A stretch of 64,000 nt of DNA from WTFV01 sp965203525 (lineage in GTDB: Bacteria; Acidobacteriota; Vicinamibacteria; Vicinamibacterales; UBA8438): NCBI GenBank assembly GCA_965203525.1, contig OZ241898.1, positions 2,294,001 through 2,358,000 of the forward strand, in the 5' to 3' direction. The first letter of the stretch is position 1. Every line of letters begins with the position of its first letter. The notes beneath the pieces were generated by a model. The model did not search any database, was not told where the DNA came from, and was given only the letters and a program-made list of their open reading frames with translations. The translations under genes were made by a program, and so were the position numbers. Shown here one piece after another: positions 34,316-45,955 of this stretch.

Positions 34316-36535
34316 GTGCGCGCGGCCCGCGCGGTTCCTGCGCGGCGCCGGCGGGTGCGCACCCCGCTGCTGCTGCAGCTCACCCAGACCGAGTGCGGGG
34401 CGGCCTGCCTCGGGATCGTGCTGGCGCACTTCGGACGCTGGGTCTCCATCGAGGAACTGCGGGAAACGTGCTTCGTCGGCCGGGACGGGTGCAACGCGGC
34501 CGACGTCTACCGCGCGGCGCGCCGCTACGGTCTCGAGCCCAAGGGCTGGCGCAGGCAGCCGAAAGATCTCCTGCGCCTGCCGCTGCCGATGATCCTCTAC
34601 TGGGAGTTCCGCCACTTCGTCGTCCTCGAAGGTTTCCGCAAGGGGCGTTTCCTGATCAACGACCCCGCCAACGGCCACCGGACGGTCAGCGAGGAGGAGT
34701 TCGACCGGGCGTTCACGGGGCTGACGCTGACGTTCCGGCCGGGGCCCGATTTCCGGCCCGGGGGGATCCGCCCCGGCATCCTGCAGCGGATCCTGCCGTG
34801 GCTGCGCGGCGTCCGGAAGCCGCTCGCGTTCGCGACCTGCTGCGGGCTGCTGCTGGCCCTGCCGTCCCTGGCGCTGCCGTTCCTCGTGGGCCTGTTCGTG
34901 GACGCCGTGCTCTCCGGGCGCCAGCCTTCCTGGGGCGGAACGCTGATCGGCGTCCTGCTCGCCGCCGCCGGGCTGATCTACCTCCTCACGTGGCTCCGGG
35001 AACGCTGTCTCAGACGGCTCTCCGTGCGCCTCTCCGTCGAGCACGCCGAGCGTTTCATGACCCGGCTGCTGCGGCTTCCCATGCGGTTCTTCTCGCACCG
35101 CTTCGCCGGCGACCTGACCTCCCGGATCCAGCTTCTCGATTCGGTCGCGGCCGTCGCGACGCGGCATTTCGCCGGCATCTTCATCGAGCTCGTCACCAGC
35201 GTGGCGTTTCTCGGACTCATGCTGGCGTACGATCCGCTGCTCTGCGGCCTGGTCGTCGCGCTCGGCGCGCTCGGCGCCGCGGCCATGCGCGTGCTGGCCC
35301 GGGCGCGGGTGGACGAGAACCGCAGGCTCAGGCGCGAGCAGGGCATGCTCCACGGCATCGGCGCCGCCGGCCTCGGGCGGATCGACGTCCTGCAGGCGAC
35401 CGCCGCCGAGGACGACTTCTTCACCCGCTGGACGGGGCACCAGGCGCGGGAGCTGCTCGCCCGGCAGCGGTTCGCCGAGCTCGGCTGCGCGAACGCGGCC
35501 CTGCCGGTCCTGGTCCTGATCACCGGCAACGCGGCGGTGCTCGGTCTCGGCGGCTGGCGGGTCATTTCGGGCGACATGACCGTCGGCATGCTGACCGGGT
35601 TCTACATGGCGGCGGCGCAGTTCCTGCAACCGATCGGCCGCTTCATCCAGCTCGCCGACGTGTTCCAGATGCTGGAGGCGGACCTGCACCGTCTCGACGA
35701 CGTGTTCGACGCGCCGGAGGACCGCGCCTTCGACCGGATTGCCGACGCCGCCCCGGGGCAGCTCTCCGCCCTGGCCGGGCGGCTCCGGCTGAAAGGCCGG
35801 ATCGAGCTGCGCAACGTCACGTTCGGCTACCAGGAAAACCGCGCGCCGTTGATCGAGGACTTCAGCCTGACCGTCGAGCCCGGCCAGCGGGTGGCGATCG
35901 TCGGTCCGAGCGGGTCGGGCAAGTCGACGCTCTCGGCGCTGGTGGCCGGCATCCACCGGCCGTGGTCGGGGGAGATCCTGATCGACGGGCGCCCGCGCGA
36001 CGCGATTCCCCGCGATCTGCTGACCAGCTCGGTGTCCCTCGTCGACCAGCACGTCTTCCTGTTCGCGGACACGGTGCGCGACAACCTGACCATGTGGATC
36101 CCCGAGGTGCCGGACGAGATCCTGGTGGCGGCCGCGCAGGACGCCTCCATCCACGACGAGATCATCTCCCGGCCGCTCGGGTACGACGCGCCGGTCGAGG
36201 AAGGGGGGCGCAACTTCAGCGGCGGCCAGCGGCAGCGGCTGGAGATCGCGCGCGCGCTCGTCAACGATCCGTCGGTGCTCGTCCTGGACGAGGCGACCTC
36301 CGCGCTCGACGCGCTGACCGAGGTGCGGATCGACGACGCCCTGCGGCGCCGGGGGTGCGCCTGCCTCATCGTGGCCCACCGGCTGAGCACCATCCGCGAC
36401 TGCGATCTGATCGTGGTCCTCGACCGGGGGCGCGAGGTGCAGCGGGGCTCCCACGAGGAGCTGCTGCGGGACGCCGGCGGGCTGTACCGCCAGCTCGTGG
36501 AGTCGGGTGGAACCGGCGAGCGGAGGGAGACGTGA
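34316..36535 (+). CDS. NHLM-type RiPP exporter with C39 leader peptidase and ABC domains
   Basis: 739 residues from GTG 34316. An N-terminal C39 peptidase has Cys27 in QTECGAACL, His100 in FRHFVVLEG and Asp116 in INDPANG, the set that cuts leaders after a double glycine. Five or six membrane helices follow (about 160-400), then an ABC ATPase with Walker A GPSGSGKST (about 530), signature FSGGQRQRLEIARAL, Walker B VLVLDEATSALD and H-loop VAHRLST. This is the peptidase-containing half of the paired NHLM bacteriocin exporters. The next gene starts in its stop codon (GTGA). Substrates are probably the two NHLP precursors at 39601 and 42872. Confidence 0.9.
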   Translation: MRAARAVPARRRRVRTPLLLQLTQTECGAACLGIVLAHFGRWVSIEELRETCFVGRDGCNAADVYRAARRYGLEPKGWRRQPKDLLRLPLPMILYWEFRHFVVLEGFRKGRFLINDPANGHRTVSEEEFDRAFTGLTLTFRPGPDFRPGGIRPGILQRILPWLRGVRKPLAFATCCGLLLALPSLALPFLVGLFVDAVLSGRQPSWGGTLIGVLLAAAGLIYLLTWLRERCLRRLSVRLSVEHAERFMTRLLRLPMRFFSHRFAGDLTSRIQLLDSVAAVATRHFAGIFIELVTSVAFLGLMLAYDPLLCGLVVALGALGAAAMRVLARARVDENRRLRREQGMLHGIGAAGLGRIDVLQATAAEDDFFTRWTGHQARELLARQRFAELGCANAALPVLVLITGNAAVLGLGGWRVISGDMTVGMLTGFYMAAAQFLQPIGRFIQLADVFQMLEADLHRLDDVFDAPEDRAFDRIADAAPGQLSALAGRLRLKGRIELRNVTFGYQENRAPLIEDFSLTVEPGQRVAIVGPSGSGKSTLSALVAGIHRPWSGEILIDGRPRDAIPRDLLTSSVSLVDQHVFLFADTVRDNLTMWIPEVPDEILVAAAQDASIHDEIISRPLGYDAPVEEGGRNFSGGQRQRLEIARALVNDPSVLVLDEATSALDALTEVRIDDALRRRGCACLIVAHRLSTIRDCDLIVVLDRGREVQRGSHEELLRDAGGLYRQLVESGGTGERRET

Positions 36536-39444
36536 GCAAGCCGCCGCCGGGCGGGCCGGCCGAAATCGCGCTCGCGCGGGGCGAGGCGTTCGCCGGCGGC
36601 GGCAACCGCCCCATCGAGCTCTCCGATCCCGAGACGGTGTGGTACGTCGTCCGGGGCGCGGTCGACGTGTTCGTCGCGCAGCGTTCCGGAGACGAGGCGG
36701 CGTCGGACTACCTGCAGCTCCTGCGCGTGCGGCCCGGACGGATGCTGTTCGGAATCGCCCGCGAGGAGGGCGTCTCCGAGGTGTGCATCGCCAGGGGGCT
36801 TCCCGGCGCCGAGCTGCGGCGCGTCCCGCGGACGGCGTTCGCCGGTCCCGGGGCCGCCGAACCGCTGGCCGGGCAGGTCGATGCCTGGATCGTCGACTTC
36901 GCCGCCGCGATCGCCCGCAAGGTGACGCCGCGCCCGCGGCCCGAGCGGTTCCTGACCGCGGGCGAGGAGACCGGCGTCGTGCGCGAAAGCGTGCTGGCTA
37001 CCCGCCGCGGCGTGGTCTGGGTTTCCTGCCCGGCGGGGGGCGCGGCGCTGTTCGGCACCGGCGAACCGGCCGGCGGCGGCCCCGGCTTCCTGCCGGTCAC
37101 GGCCGACGGCTGGATCAGCCTCTTCCGTCCCGCCCGGCTCACCACCGCTTCGTCGGCGGCGCTCGACGCCCGCGGCCTGCTGCTCCCCGCGCTGGCCGAG
37201 TTCCACCGGCTGGCGCTGTCCGCCCACGCGCTCAACCGACGTCTGCTGCTCGTCGACACCGCCAACCTGCAACGGACCCAGGCGCTGCACCGCCGCCGCA
37301 GCGAGGAGCGCGCCCGCCACGGCCTGTTCAGCGTTCTGGACGCCGGCCGCGCCCCGGTCGAAGAGCAGGAGGAAGCGGTCCTGCCGGCGGCCCTCGAGCG
37401 GATCGGCCGCCACGAGGGCATCCGGTTCCGTCTTCCGCCCCGCCGGCGGCGGACCGGGGACGGGGCTTCCGATCTGGCGGCGATACAGCGTGCGTCGGGC
37501 GTCCGCGCGCGCAGGATCCGGCTCGCGGCGGGCGACCGCTGGTGGCTCGGCGACAGCGGGGCGCTGCTGGCGTTCCGCCGCGGGTCCGGGAATCCGGTGG
37601 CGCTGATTCCCGGCGCGTCGGGACGGTACCGCCTGTTCGACCCGGGGACGGGCCGGCCGGAGCGGGTCGACGCCCGCCTGGCCCGCGAGCTCGCCTCGGA
37701 GGCGTACTGCTTCTACCGCCCGCTGCCGCCGGACGAAGCGGTCCGCTCCGCCGCCCTGTTCCGCTTCGCGTTCCGCGGGCTCGGCGGCGCCCTGGCGCGC
37801 TTCGCCCTGGCCGGACTGCTCGCCGGCCTCCTGATGCTGGTGCCGCCGGTCCTGCTCGGCGCGCTGGTCGACCGCGTGATCCCGAGCGGCTCCGGCTGGC
37901 AACTGCTGCAGGCGTCCCTGTCCCTGGTCCTGCTGGCGGTCCTCGCGGCGTTCCTGCAGGCGCTCCAGGGAACGGCCCTGATGCGGCTGGAGGCGTTGTC
38001 TGCGGCCCGCGTCGGCGCGGCGCTCTGGGACCGCATGCTCGGCCTGCCGCGGCGGTTCTTCCGCCGCTTCTCCACCGGCGATCTGGCCGTGCGCGCGATG
38101 GCCTTCCAGGACCTGCGCGACTTGCTCTCCGGCGTGGTCGGCAACGCCCTGCTGGCGGTGATCTTCCTCCTGCCGACGTTCGTCCTGCTGTTCCTCTACG
38201 ACACCCGCATCGGCTGGCTCGGCCTGGGGCTGGGCCTCTTCTCCCTCGGCGTGACGCTGGTCGTCGGCATCCTGCAGCTCCCCCTCCACCAGCGCCTGTT
38301 CGCGATCTCGCGGCGGCTGGCGGGCAAGCTGCTGCAACTGCTGAACGGCGTCGGCAAACTCCGGACGACCGGATCGGAAGGCATCGGGTTCGCCGTGTGG
38401 GCGACGGGCTACCGGGAACAGAAGCAGATCGAGATGCGGATCGGCGGACTGGACTGGCACCTGATCGCCTTCCTCTCCGCCGCCCCCCTGCTGGCCGCGG
38501 CGGCGGTGTTCGCGGTCGCGGCGCCCGGCGGCTCGCCGGCCGTTCCCACCGGGGACTTCCTCACCCTCTACGCCGCCTTCATGGTGTTCTACGCGGCGGT
38601 CGCCCGGCTCGGCGGATCGTTCTCCGCCGTCGCCGCGATCCTGCCCGCGTTCCGGCAGGCGGAACCGATCCTGGCGGCGGCGCCGGGGACCGGCCCCGCC
38701 GGCGAGCCGCCGCCGGAACCGAGCGGCGACGTGCGCCTCGACCACGTCAGCTTCCGCTACGCCGAGGACGGTCCGCTGGTGCTGCGGGACGTGTCGATCC
38801 ACGCCCGCGCGGGCGAGTTCGTGGCCGTCGTCGGGGAGTCCGGGGCGGGCAAGAGCACCCTGTTCCGCCTCGCGCTCGGACTCGAGGCCCCCGCCTCGGG
38901 CGCCGTCTACTACGACGGGCGCGACCTCGGACGCCTCGACGCGCGCGCGGTGCGCAGCCGGATCGGCATGGTGGCGCAGGACGCTTCACTGCAACCCGGG
39001 ACCGTGCTCGAGAACATCATCGGGCTGTCCGGAGACCTCACCGAGGAGGACGCCTGGCGGGCCGCCCGGCTCGCCGCCGTCGACGAGGACGTCGCCGCCA
39101 TGCCGATGCGGATGCAGACGGTCGCCGGCGACGGTTCGCCGCTGTTCTCGGGCGGGCAGATCCAGCGCATCCTGCTGGCGGCGGCGCTGGTCCGGGACCC
39201 GAGCGTCCTCTTCCTCGACGAGGCCACCAACTGGCTCGACAACCGGAGCCAGGCGCAGGTGATGGAACGCCTGGCGGAACTCGCGGTCACCCGGTTCGTG
39301 AGCGCGCACCGCCTGTCGACCATCCGGCTGGCCGACAGCATCCACGTGCTGCAGGACGGCCGGGTGGCGCAGACGGGCACGTTCGACGAACTGGCGGAGA
39401 CCGAGGGACCCTTCCGGGAACTGGTCCGCCGCCAGATGGCCTGA
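36532..39444 (+). CDS. NHLM-type RiPP exporter, second ABC protein
   Basis: 970 residues from GTG 36532, overlapping the previous stop. The large N-terminal region (1-400) lacks a C39 peptidase but has a cyclic-nucleotide-binding-like beta domain at its start, as in the second protein of paired NHLM exporters. Six membrane helices (about 410-720) precede an ABC ATPase with Walker A GESGAGKST (about 768), signature FSGGQIQRILLAAAL and Walker B VLFLDEATNWLD. The signature leading residue is Phe in both exporters. The two proteins probably form a heterodimer. Confidence 0.88.
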   Translation: MSKPPPGGPAEIALARGEAFAGGGNRPIELSDPETVWYVVRGAVDVFVAQRSGDEAASDYLQLLRVRPGRMLFGIAREEGVSEVCIARGLPGAELRRVPRTAFAGPGAAEPLAGQVDAWIVDFAAAIARKVTPRPRPERFLTAGEETGVVRESVLATRRGVVWVSCPAGGAALFGTGEPAGGGPGFLPVTADGWISLFRPARLTTASSAALDARGLLLPALAEFHRLALSAHALNRRLLLVDTANLQRTQALHRRRSEERARHGLFSVLDAGRAPVEEQEEAVLPAALERIGRHEGIRFRLPPRRRRTGDGASDLAAIQRASGVRARRIRLAAGDRWWLGDSGALLAFRRGSGNPVALIPGASGRYRLFDPGTGRPERVDARLARELASEAYCFYRPLPPDEAVRSAALFRFAFRGLGGALARFALAGLLAGLLMLVPPVLLGALVDRVIPSGSGWQLLQASLSLVLLAVLAAFLQALQGTALMRLEALSAARVGAALWDRMLGLPRRFFRRFSTGDLAVRAMAFQDLRDLLSGVVGNALLAVIFLLPTFVLLFLYDTRIGWLGLGLGLFSLGVTLVVGILQLPLHQRLFAISRRLAGKLLQLLNGVGKLRTTGSEGIGFAVWATGYREQKQIEMRIGGLDWHLIAFLSAAPLLAAAAVFAVAAPGGSPAVPTGDFLTLYAAFMVFYAAVARLGGSFSAVAAILPAFRQAEPILAAAPGTGPAGEPPPEPSGDVRLDHVSFRYAEDGPLVLRDVSIHARAGEFVAVVGESGAGKSTLFRLALGLEAPASGAVYYDGRDLGRLDARAVRSRIGMVAQDASLQPGTVLENIIGLSGDLTEEDAWRAARLAAVDEDVAAMPMRMQTVAGDGSPLFSGGQIQRILLAAALVRDPSVLFLDEATNWLDNRSQAQVMERLAELAVTRFVSAHRLSTIRLADSIHVLQDGRVAQTGTFDELAETEGPFRELVRRQMA

Positions 39445-39600
39445 TCCGGCCGGACGATCCCGCGGTCAGCCCCCCCCCCGGCGCACGCGAAAGCGGCGCG
39501 GCGGTTTCTCCGCGGACCACGGCGCGCACCCGCTCCGGCCGCCGGCGGCGGCGCCCCGCGAGTCGTTGCAGTCGGCGTCGTCGAGCGTGGCTTCAGGCCT
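39445..39600. other. convergent gap between exporter and precursor 1, with a decayed core-like copy
   Basis: Contains a run of ten C at 39470-39479. On the minus strand at 39555-39590, just after the precursor stop, the sequence reads ATLDDADCNDSRG, similar to CTRDVADYNNSWGG of the precursor core. This suggests a partial duplication of core codons that decayed. Confidence 0.4.
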
Positions 39601-39942
39601 TCACCAGTTGCTGCCCCCCCACGAGTTGTTGTAGTCGGCGACGTCGCGCGTGCACACCCGCTCTTCGGTCCAGATCGACTTGCGGCGGCAGGTGATGCCG
39701 CCGGCCGCCTGTTCCAGGTCGTCCTCGGTGAGGTACGCCGCCGGCGGAAGGATCAGGTGGCCGGTGTCGGCGCCCTCCTCGTGCACCCGGATGGTGAACC
39801 CGGCCGGAATCGCCAGGCCCAGCTCGTCCTCGACGACGGCTCTCGGATCGGCGAGCAACCGGGCGCGGAACGCTTCGTCCGCGGCCGCCTTCTCGACCAG
39901 CCGTGCGCGCAACTCGCTCGCGGTCACCGTTTCGGAACTCAT
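39601..39942 (-). CDS. NHLP-leader RiPP precursor peptide 1
   Basis: 113 residues after a strong GGAGGAGGAG. The leader resembles the alpha subunit of nitrile hydratase: ELRARLVEKAAADEAFRARL, ADPRAVVEDELGLAIPAGFT, IRVHEEGADTGHLILPPAAY. It ends EDDLEQAAGG at residue 82. The predicted core after the GG is 31 residues, starting ITCRRKSIWTEERVCTRD and ending YNNSWGGSNW: two Cys, three Trp, several Asn/Asp/Lys/Arg that an Fe/2-oxoglutarate enzyme could hydroxylate. It is the last gene of an operon with the oxygenase and precursor 2. Confidence 0.9.
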   Translation of the reverse strand: MSSETVTASELRARLVEKAAADEAFRARLLADPRAVVEDELGLAIPAGFTIRVHEEGADTGHLILPPAAYLTEDDLEQAAGGITCRRKSIWTEERVCTRDVADYNNSWGGSNW

Positions 39943-40084
39943 GGTCTCCTCCTCCGTTCGTCTTCCGCATTCCGCGTCCGCGTTCCGCGTCCGCATTTCC
40001 TCCGCGTCCGCACCCGGCCCGGGCGCCCCGCAAGCGCCGGCAGGGCCGTGTCCGGTCTTGTCCGCATGCGATCCCGTTCCGCCG

Positions 40085-41707
40085 TCACGCGTCCGCCCGG
40101 CGCTCCGGCCCGGAGGCCGGCTCCGGCGGGCTGGCGTGCGCGATCCCCCGCGTGACCAGCAGCCTGAGCAATTCGTCGGCGAACGACGCGGGGTCTTCCC
40201 CCGGGGCCGGCGCGGAAGCCGACTCCCGGAAGGCGCCGACGAGCACCGTCCCGTCCCGGAGCAAGGAAGCCAGCAGTTCCATGCAGCGGCCGTCGAAGGT
40301 CCAGCGGTAGCCGTTCGCCTGCAGCACCGCGTCCCCGCCGGCGTTCCGCTCCAGGCTCGCGCGCGAGGCTCCCCGGATCCGGATCCGGTACCGTTCCCAG
40401 CCGGGAGACTTCCACGGCTCGAGGCGCGGGCCGAGGTTCGTCCGCGTGCTCTCGGACCAGGTGGCACGCAGGTCGTCGTGGAACTTCCGCCCGACGTCTC
40501 CCTGCAATTCGTCCAGGACGAGCTCGCGGAGCGCCGCGAAGTGGCCGTCGCCGGTTTCGTCCGCCGGGTGGGGAAGGTCGCGGCGGAACGTCTCGTGGCG
40601 GGCGAGCCGGCCGGACAGCCACGTCATGAATTCGAGTCCCGTGAAAGGGAGGACGCTGCAGGTGAGGTGCAGGCTTCCGACGCCGTCCGCGCCGTCGCCG
40701 CCCTCGGCGCGGGCGTCGTGCCACCACCCCCGCGGAACGTAGAGGACGTCGCCCGCCTCGAGCGCCTCGCTCCACACCTGCTCCCGGGGCGCCGCGGCCG
40801 GTTCCGCATCCCGAAACAGCGGCGCGCGGCGGGTCTCGCCGTAGAGCCGCCAGCGCTTGCGGCCGGCGACCTGCAGCACGAACACGTCGTGGTCGTCCCA
40901 GTGGGTGGAGAAGCCGCGGGTCGGCATCCACGAGGCGTAGAGGTTGATCCCGGCGTAGCCGCCCAGGGCCGCCTCGATGGCGTCGGCCACGGGACGGACC
41001 GGGGGGTGAAAACCATCGATCCCGTTCAGGATGACGGTGGCCCCCTTGCGGAGGAGGGCGGTCAGGCGCCCGCCGTCGAGCTGGCGCGTGTCCGCGGACC
41101 TGCCTCTCCATCCGAAGCCGAAGGAGGGCGTCGTCCAGAGGCGGGCGGCGACCGGCCTGCCGTCGTGGACGAGTCGCATCCGGCTCCGGCAGACGCTCGA
41201 GGAGAGCATCGCGTCGAGTTCGTCCCAGGTGCACAGCGAGGCGAAACGCGGGCTCCGCGCCCGGAACAGCACGGGGCGCTTGCGCCGGTAGCGGGTGCGC
41301 AGGAACTCCCGCGTGGTGAGCGGCCGGACGACGTCGTCGAACGTGAACGCCGGCGCGGGCCCGCCGCCGCCGGCGTCGAGCACCTCGACGGCGGCAGCGC
41401 CGTGGGAGCCGGTCCCCGCGGGGACGGCCGGTGGACGTCCCGCTTCGGGGGGCCGGGGTGCGCGGGGCTTCCCGGCCCGCGGCCCCTCGGCCGGCGCGCG
41501 CCGCGATCCGTCGGCGGGAGCGTCCGGGACGATCTCGATGCGGATGCGCGGAACGGAGCCGCCGCCGTCGGACAGGGCCGCCAGAGACTCTTCTTCCTGC
41601 TCGAAAGCGTCCCGGTCGGCGAGCCACACGACCGGCGTCCCGCCGCGCAGAAGACTCCGCGCGTTCCCCCCGCGCGGCGCGCCGGCCGTCCCGGTCCCGG
41701 AACTCAC
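40085..41707 (-). CDS. JmjC/cupin-8 Fe(II)/2-oxoglutarate oxygenase (RiPP maturase)
   Basis: 540 residues from GTG 41707, overlapping the preceding stop (GTGA). The first 130 residues are a poorly conserved extension. The catalytic part begins FTFDDVVRPLTTREFLRTRY with RRKRPVLFR, and has the iron triad His269-x-Asp271 in STHWDDHDVFVLQ and His330 in LYVPRGWWHDA; RKRWRLYG lies between. This matches the ribosomal-oxygenase/RoxA type of JmjC hydroxylases in motif order and spacing. A C-terminal winged-helix-like part follows. Its position between two precursor genes suggests it hydroxylates core residues. Confidence 0.85.
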   Translation of the reverse strand: MSSGTGTAGAPRGGNARSLLRGGTPVVWLADRDAFEQEEESLAALSDGGGSVPRIRIEIVPDAPADGSRRAPAEGPRAGKPRAPRPPEAGRPPAVPAGTGSHGAAAVEVLDAGGGGPAPAFTFDDVVRPLTTREFLRTRYRRKRPVLFRARSPRFASLCTWDELDAMLSSSVCRSRMRLVHDGRPVAARLWTTPSFGFGWRGRSADTRQLDGGRLTALLRKGATVILNGIDGFHPPVRPVADAIEAALGGYAGINLYASWMPTRGFSTHWDDHDVFVLQVAGRKRWRLYGETRRAPLFRDAEPAAAPREQVWSEALEAGDVLYVPRGWWHDARAEGGDGADGVGSLHLTCSVLPFTGLEFMTWLSGRLARHETFRRDLPHPADETGDGHFAALRELVLDELQGDVGRKFHDDLRATWSESTRTNLGPRLEPWKSPGWERYRIRIRGASRASLERNAGGDAVLQANGYRWTFDGRCMELLASLLRDGTVLVGAFRESASAPAPGEDPASFADELLRLLVTRGIAHASPPEPASGPERRADA

Positions 41708-42858
41708 GCCGCCACCGCCGGCGGCCGGAGTTTCGATCCGTACGGAATCACGTCCATGCCGGCATACGCCTTCGCCACCGTGCGGGCGCCCTTCCGGATC
41801 ACGACCTTGACGTGGTTGATGCCCTGCCGGACGTGGTACACCTCTCCGCCGCCGAGCAGCCGGTCGGTGCGCGGCCAGCGCCGCAGCCCGTCCGCCTTGG
41901 CGGGCAGGCACCAGCCCCTTTCTTCGATCCGGGCGATGAAGGGACGCCATCCCGCGCGATCGACGTCGCACCAATGCGGGAGGCGGTACAGTTCCAGACC
42001 GAGGCGCGCGCCCGGCCCCCGCGCGGTCGCGTCCAGGCTCACGGCGGCGCGGGCGGCGACGTCGTCCACGCCGGCGAGGACGTCTGCCGCCGCGGCCGTC
42101 GGGCCGGGCCATTCCAGCCGCTCCAGCAGGGCGGGGACCTCGTTCTTCACGAGCCCTCCGACGACCATCCGGACCGCCCGCGGCGAGCGCGCCGGGAGGG
42201 CGCCGGCCTGGAACACGAAACAGGGTTCCGGCAGCGCCGCGACGATGCGCTCGACGCTCCGGAGCAGCTTTCCGGCGCCGCGCCAGCCGGCGGTGGCGGC
42301 GAGCGCCGCGAGCAGGCGGGCGGGGTCCCGGTGCTCGGTGAACCCGCGACGCGACGCGGGGGCGCCCTTCCGCGGCACGAAGAAGATCCCGGGCGGAGGC
42401 GGCGGCCGGCGCGGCGCGAGGCCCGCCAGGTCGTACTCCAGCACCACCGCGTCCACCGAATCGGCGAGGTACGAAGCCGGATTCGCGGTCTGCTCCCGAA
42501 GCCCGGCCCCGAGCGCCGCCGCCGCCGATCCGGGCGCGGCCCGCGCCCCTTCGCGGACGTAGTGCCGCGACAGCTCCGATCCCGGCAGGGCGACCACGCA
42601 CAGATCGGCTTCCGCGCCCGCCTCCGCGAGATGGAACTCGAAGCCGAACTGCGCGTCGGCCACGGAGGCGGGCAGCCGCTTCGCGCGGTCCAGCAGACGC
42701 CGCCAGCCGGCGTCGTCCACCAGGGTGGGCGGGAACAGGGAGCGGCAGCCCGCGAGGAGGGAGGCGAAGGCGCCGCCCGCGGGCGCCCTCGGAGGCCGGG
42801 CCGACGCGGCGACAGGTCGGGTCAGGGTGTCTCCCACACGAACCTCGGCACGCCGCAT
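41704..42858 (-). CDS. unrecognised RiPP-cluster protein
   Basis: 384 residues from ATG 42858, 13 bp after the stop of precursor 2. I do not recognise the family. Visible features: an N-terminal LLAGCRSLFPPTLVDDAGWR, a mid region VDAVVLEYDLAGLAP with a proline run then GIFFVPRKGAP, FTEHRDPARLLAALAATAGW, ARLGLELYRLPHWCDVDRAG, and a well-folded C-terminus GGEVYHVRQGINHVKVVIRK then AKAYAGMDVIPYGS. No membrane segments and no clear cofactor motif. Coupled translation with the oxygenase and closeness to the precursors suggest a role in precursor recognition or modification. Confidence 0.75.
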   Translation of the reverse strand: MRRAEVRVGDTLTRPVAASARPPRAPAGGAFASLLAGCRSLFPPTLVDDAGWRRLLDRAKRLPASVADAQFGFEFHLAEAGAEADLCVVALPGSELSRHYVREGARAAPGSAAAALGAGLREQTANPASYLADSVDAVVLEYDLAGLAPRRPPPPPGIFFVPRKGAPASRRGFTEHRDPARLLAALAATAGWRGAGKLLRSVERIVAALPEPCFVFQAGALPARSPRAVRMVVGGLVKNEVPALLERLEWPGPTAAAADVLAGVDDVAARAAVSLDATARGPGARLGLELYRLPHWCDVDRAGWRPFIARIEERGWCLPAKADGLRRWPRTDRLLGGGEVYHVRQGINHVKVVIRKGARTVAKAYAGMDVIPYGSKLRPPAVAA

Positions 42859-42871
42859 GCGCCAGCCCCTC

Positions 42872-43180
42872 TCATCCCGGCTGGTCGGGCGACACCTTGC
42901 TTCCCGCATGCAGGACCCACGCATCCCTCGACGTGCCCTCTGCCGCCCGTTCCATTTCGGCCTCCGCGAGCCGCGCGGCCGGCGGCAGCACCAGGTGGCT
43001 GGCGTCCTCGACGTCCTCGTGGACCTTGATGGTGAAGCCGGGGGGAACCGTCACGCCCAGCTCCTCCTGGATCGCGGCGTTCGGGTCGGCCAGCAGCCGG
43101 GCGCGGAACGCCTCGTCGGTGGTCGCCTTCTCGATCAGGTGCTCGCGCAACTCGGTCACGCTCCTGGTTTCGGAATCCAT
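42872..43180 (-). CDS. NHLP-leader RiPP precursor peptide 2
   Basis: 102 residues. The leader aligns with precursor 1 without gaps over 82 residues: ELREHLIEKATTDEAFRARL, ADPNAAIQEELGVTVPPGFT, IKVHEDVEDASHLVLPPAAR. The leader end is AAEG instead of AAGG, so C39 cleavage is less certain. The predicted core is the 20-residue TSRDAWVLHAGSKVSPDQPG, unrelated to core 1 and without cysteine. It heads the operon; AAGGAGACG precedes the ATG. Confidence 0.88.
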   Translation of the reverse strand: MDSETRSVTELREHLIEKATTDEAFRARLLADPNAAIQEELGVTVPPGFTIKVHEDVEDASHLVLPPAARLAEAEMERAAEGTSRDAWVLHAGSKVSPDQPG

Positions 43181-43485
43181 CACGGCGTCTCCTTGTGGCG
43201 TGCCGCGTGCAACGAACGTCAGGCATTGTAGGGAACCGGCTGGCCGGGATTCAACGGGCCCCGCCGCCCCGCCGCCCGGGGCGAGGGAACCGGCTGGCCG
43301 GGATTCAACGGGCCCCGGCGCCCCGCCGCCCGGGGGCGATTGCAAACGGCAGGAAGCGCGCTCGGACGAACCCGGACGGCGGATTCCCGGAGCGGCTTCG
43401 CGCCCCCGTCCCCGCACCGCCGGCGGGACCCTGTACGGAAGCCGCCCGGCGGCACGACGGGCGGCCTCGACGCCGCGCTCCCCCG
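43181..43485. repeat. intergenic region with a two-copy 54-bp direct repeat
   Basis: GGAACCGGCTGGCCGGGATT followed by CAACGGGCCCCGCCGCCC begins at 43232 and again at 43286 (period 54). The unit holds a GGCTGGCC and a GGGCCC inverted sequence. The region should contain the promoter of the RiPP operon (minus strand), but no clear hexamers are visible. No gene. Confidence 0.7.
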
Positions 43486-45924
<2,439 letters not shown>

Positions 45925-45955
45925 CGACGGCCCCCTCCGCCGGCGCCGCGTGGAG

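Noticed and set aside
32362..39444. Plus-strand open frame of more than 2300 codons across uvrB and the exporters
   Set aside because: Arg/Ala/Gly-rich antisense shadow of uvrB in its first half; only the last 970 codons are the real second exporter.
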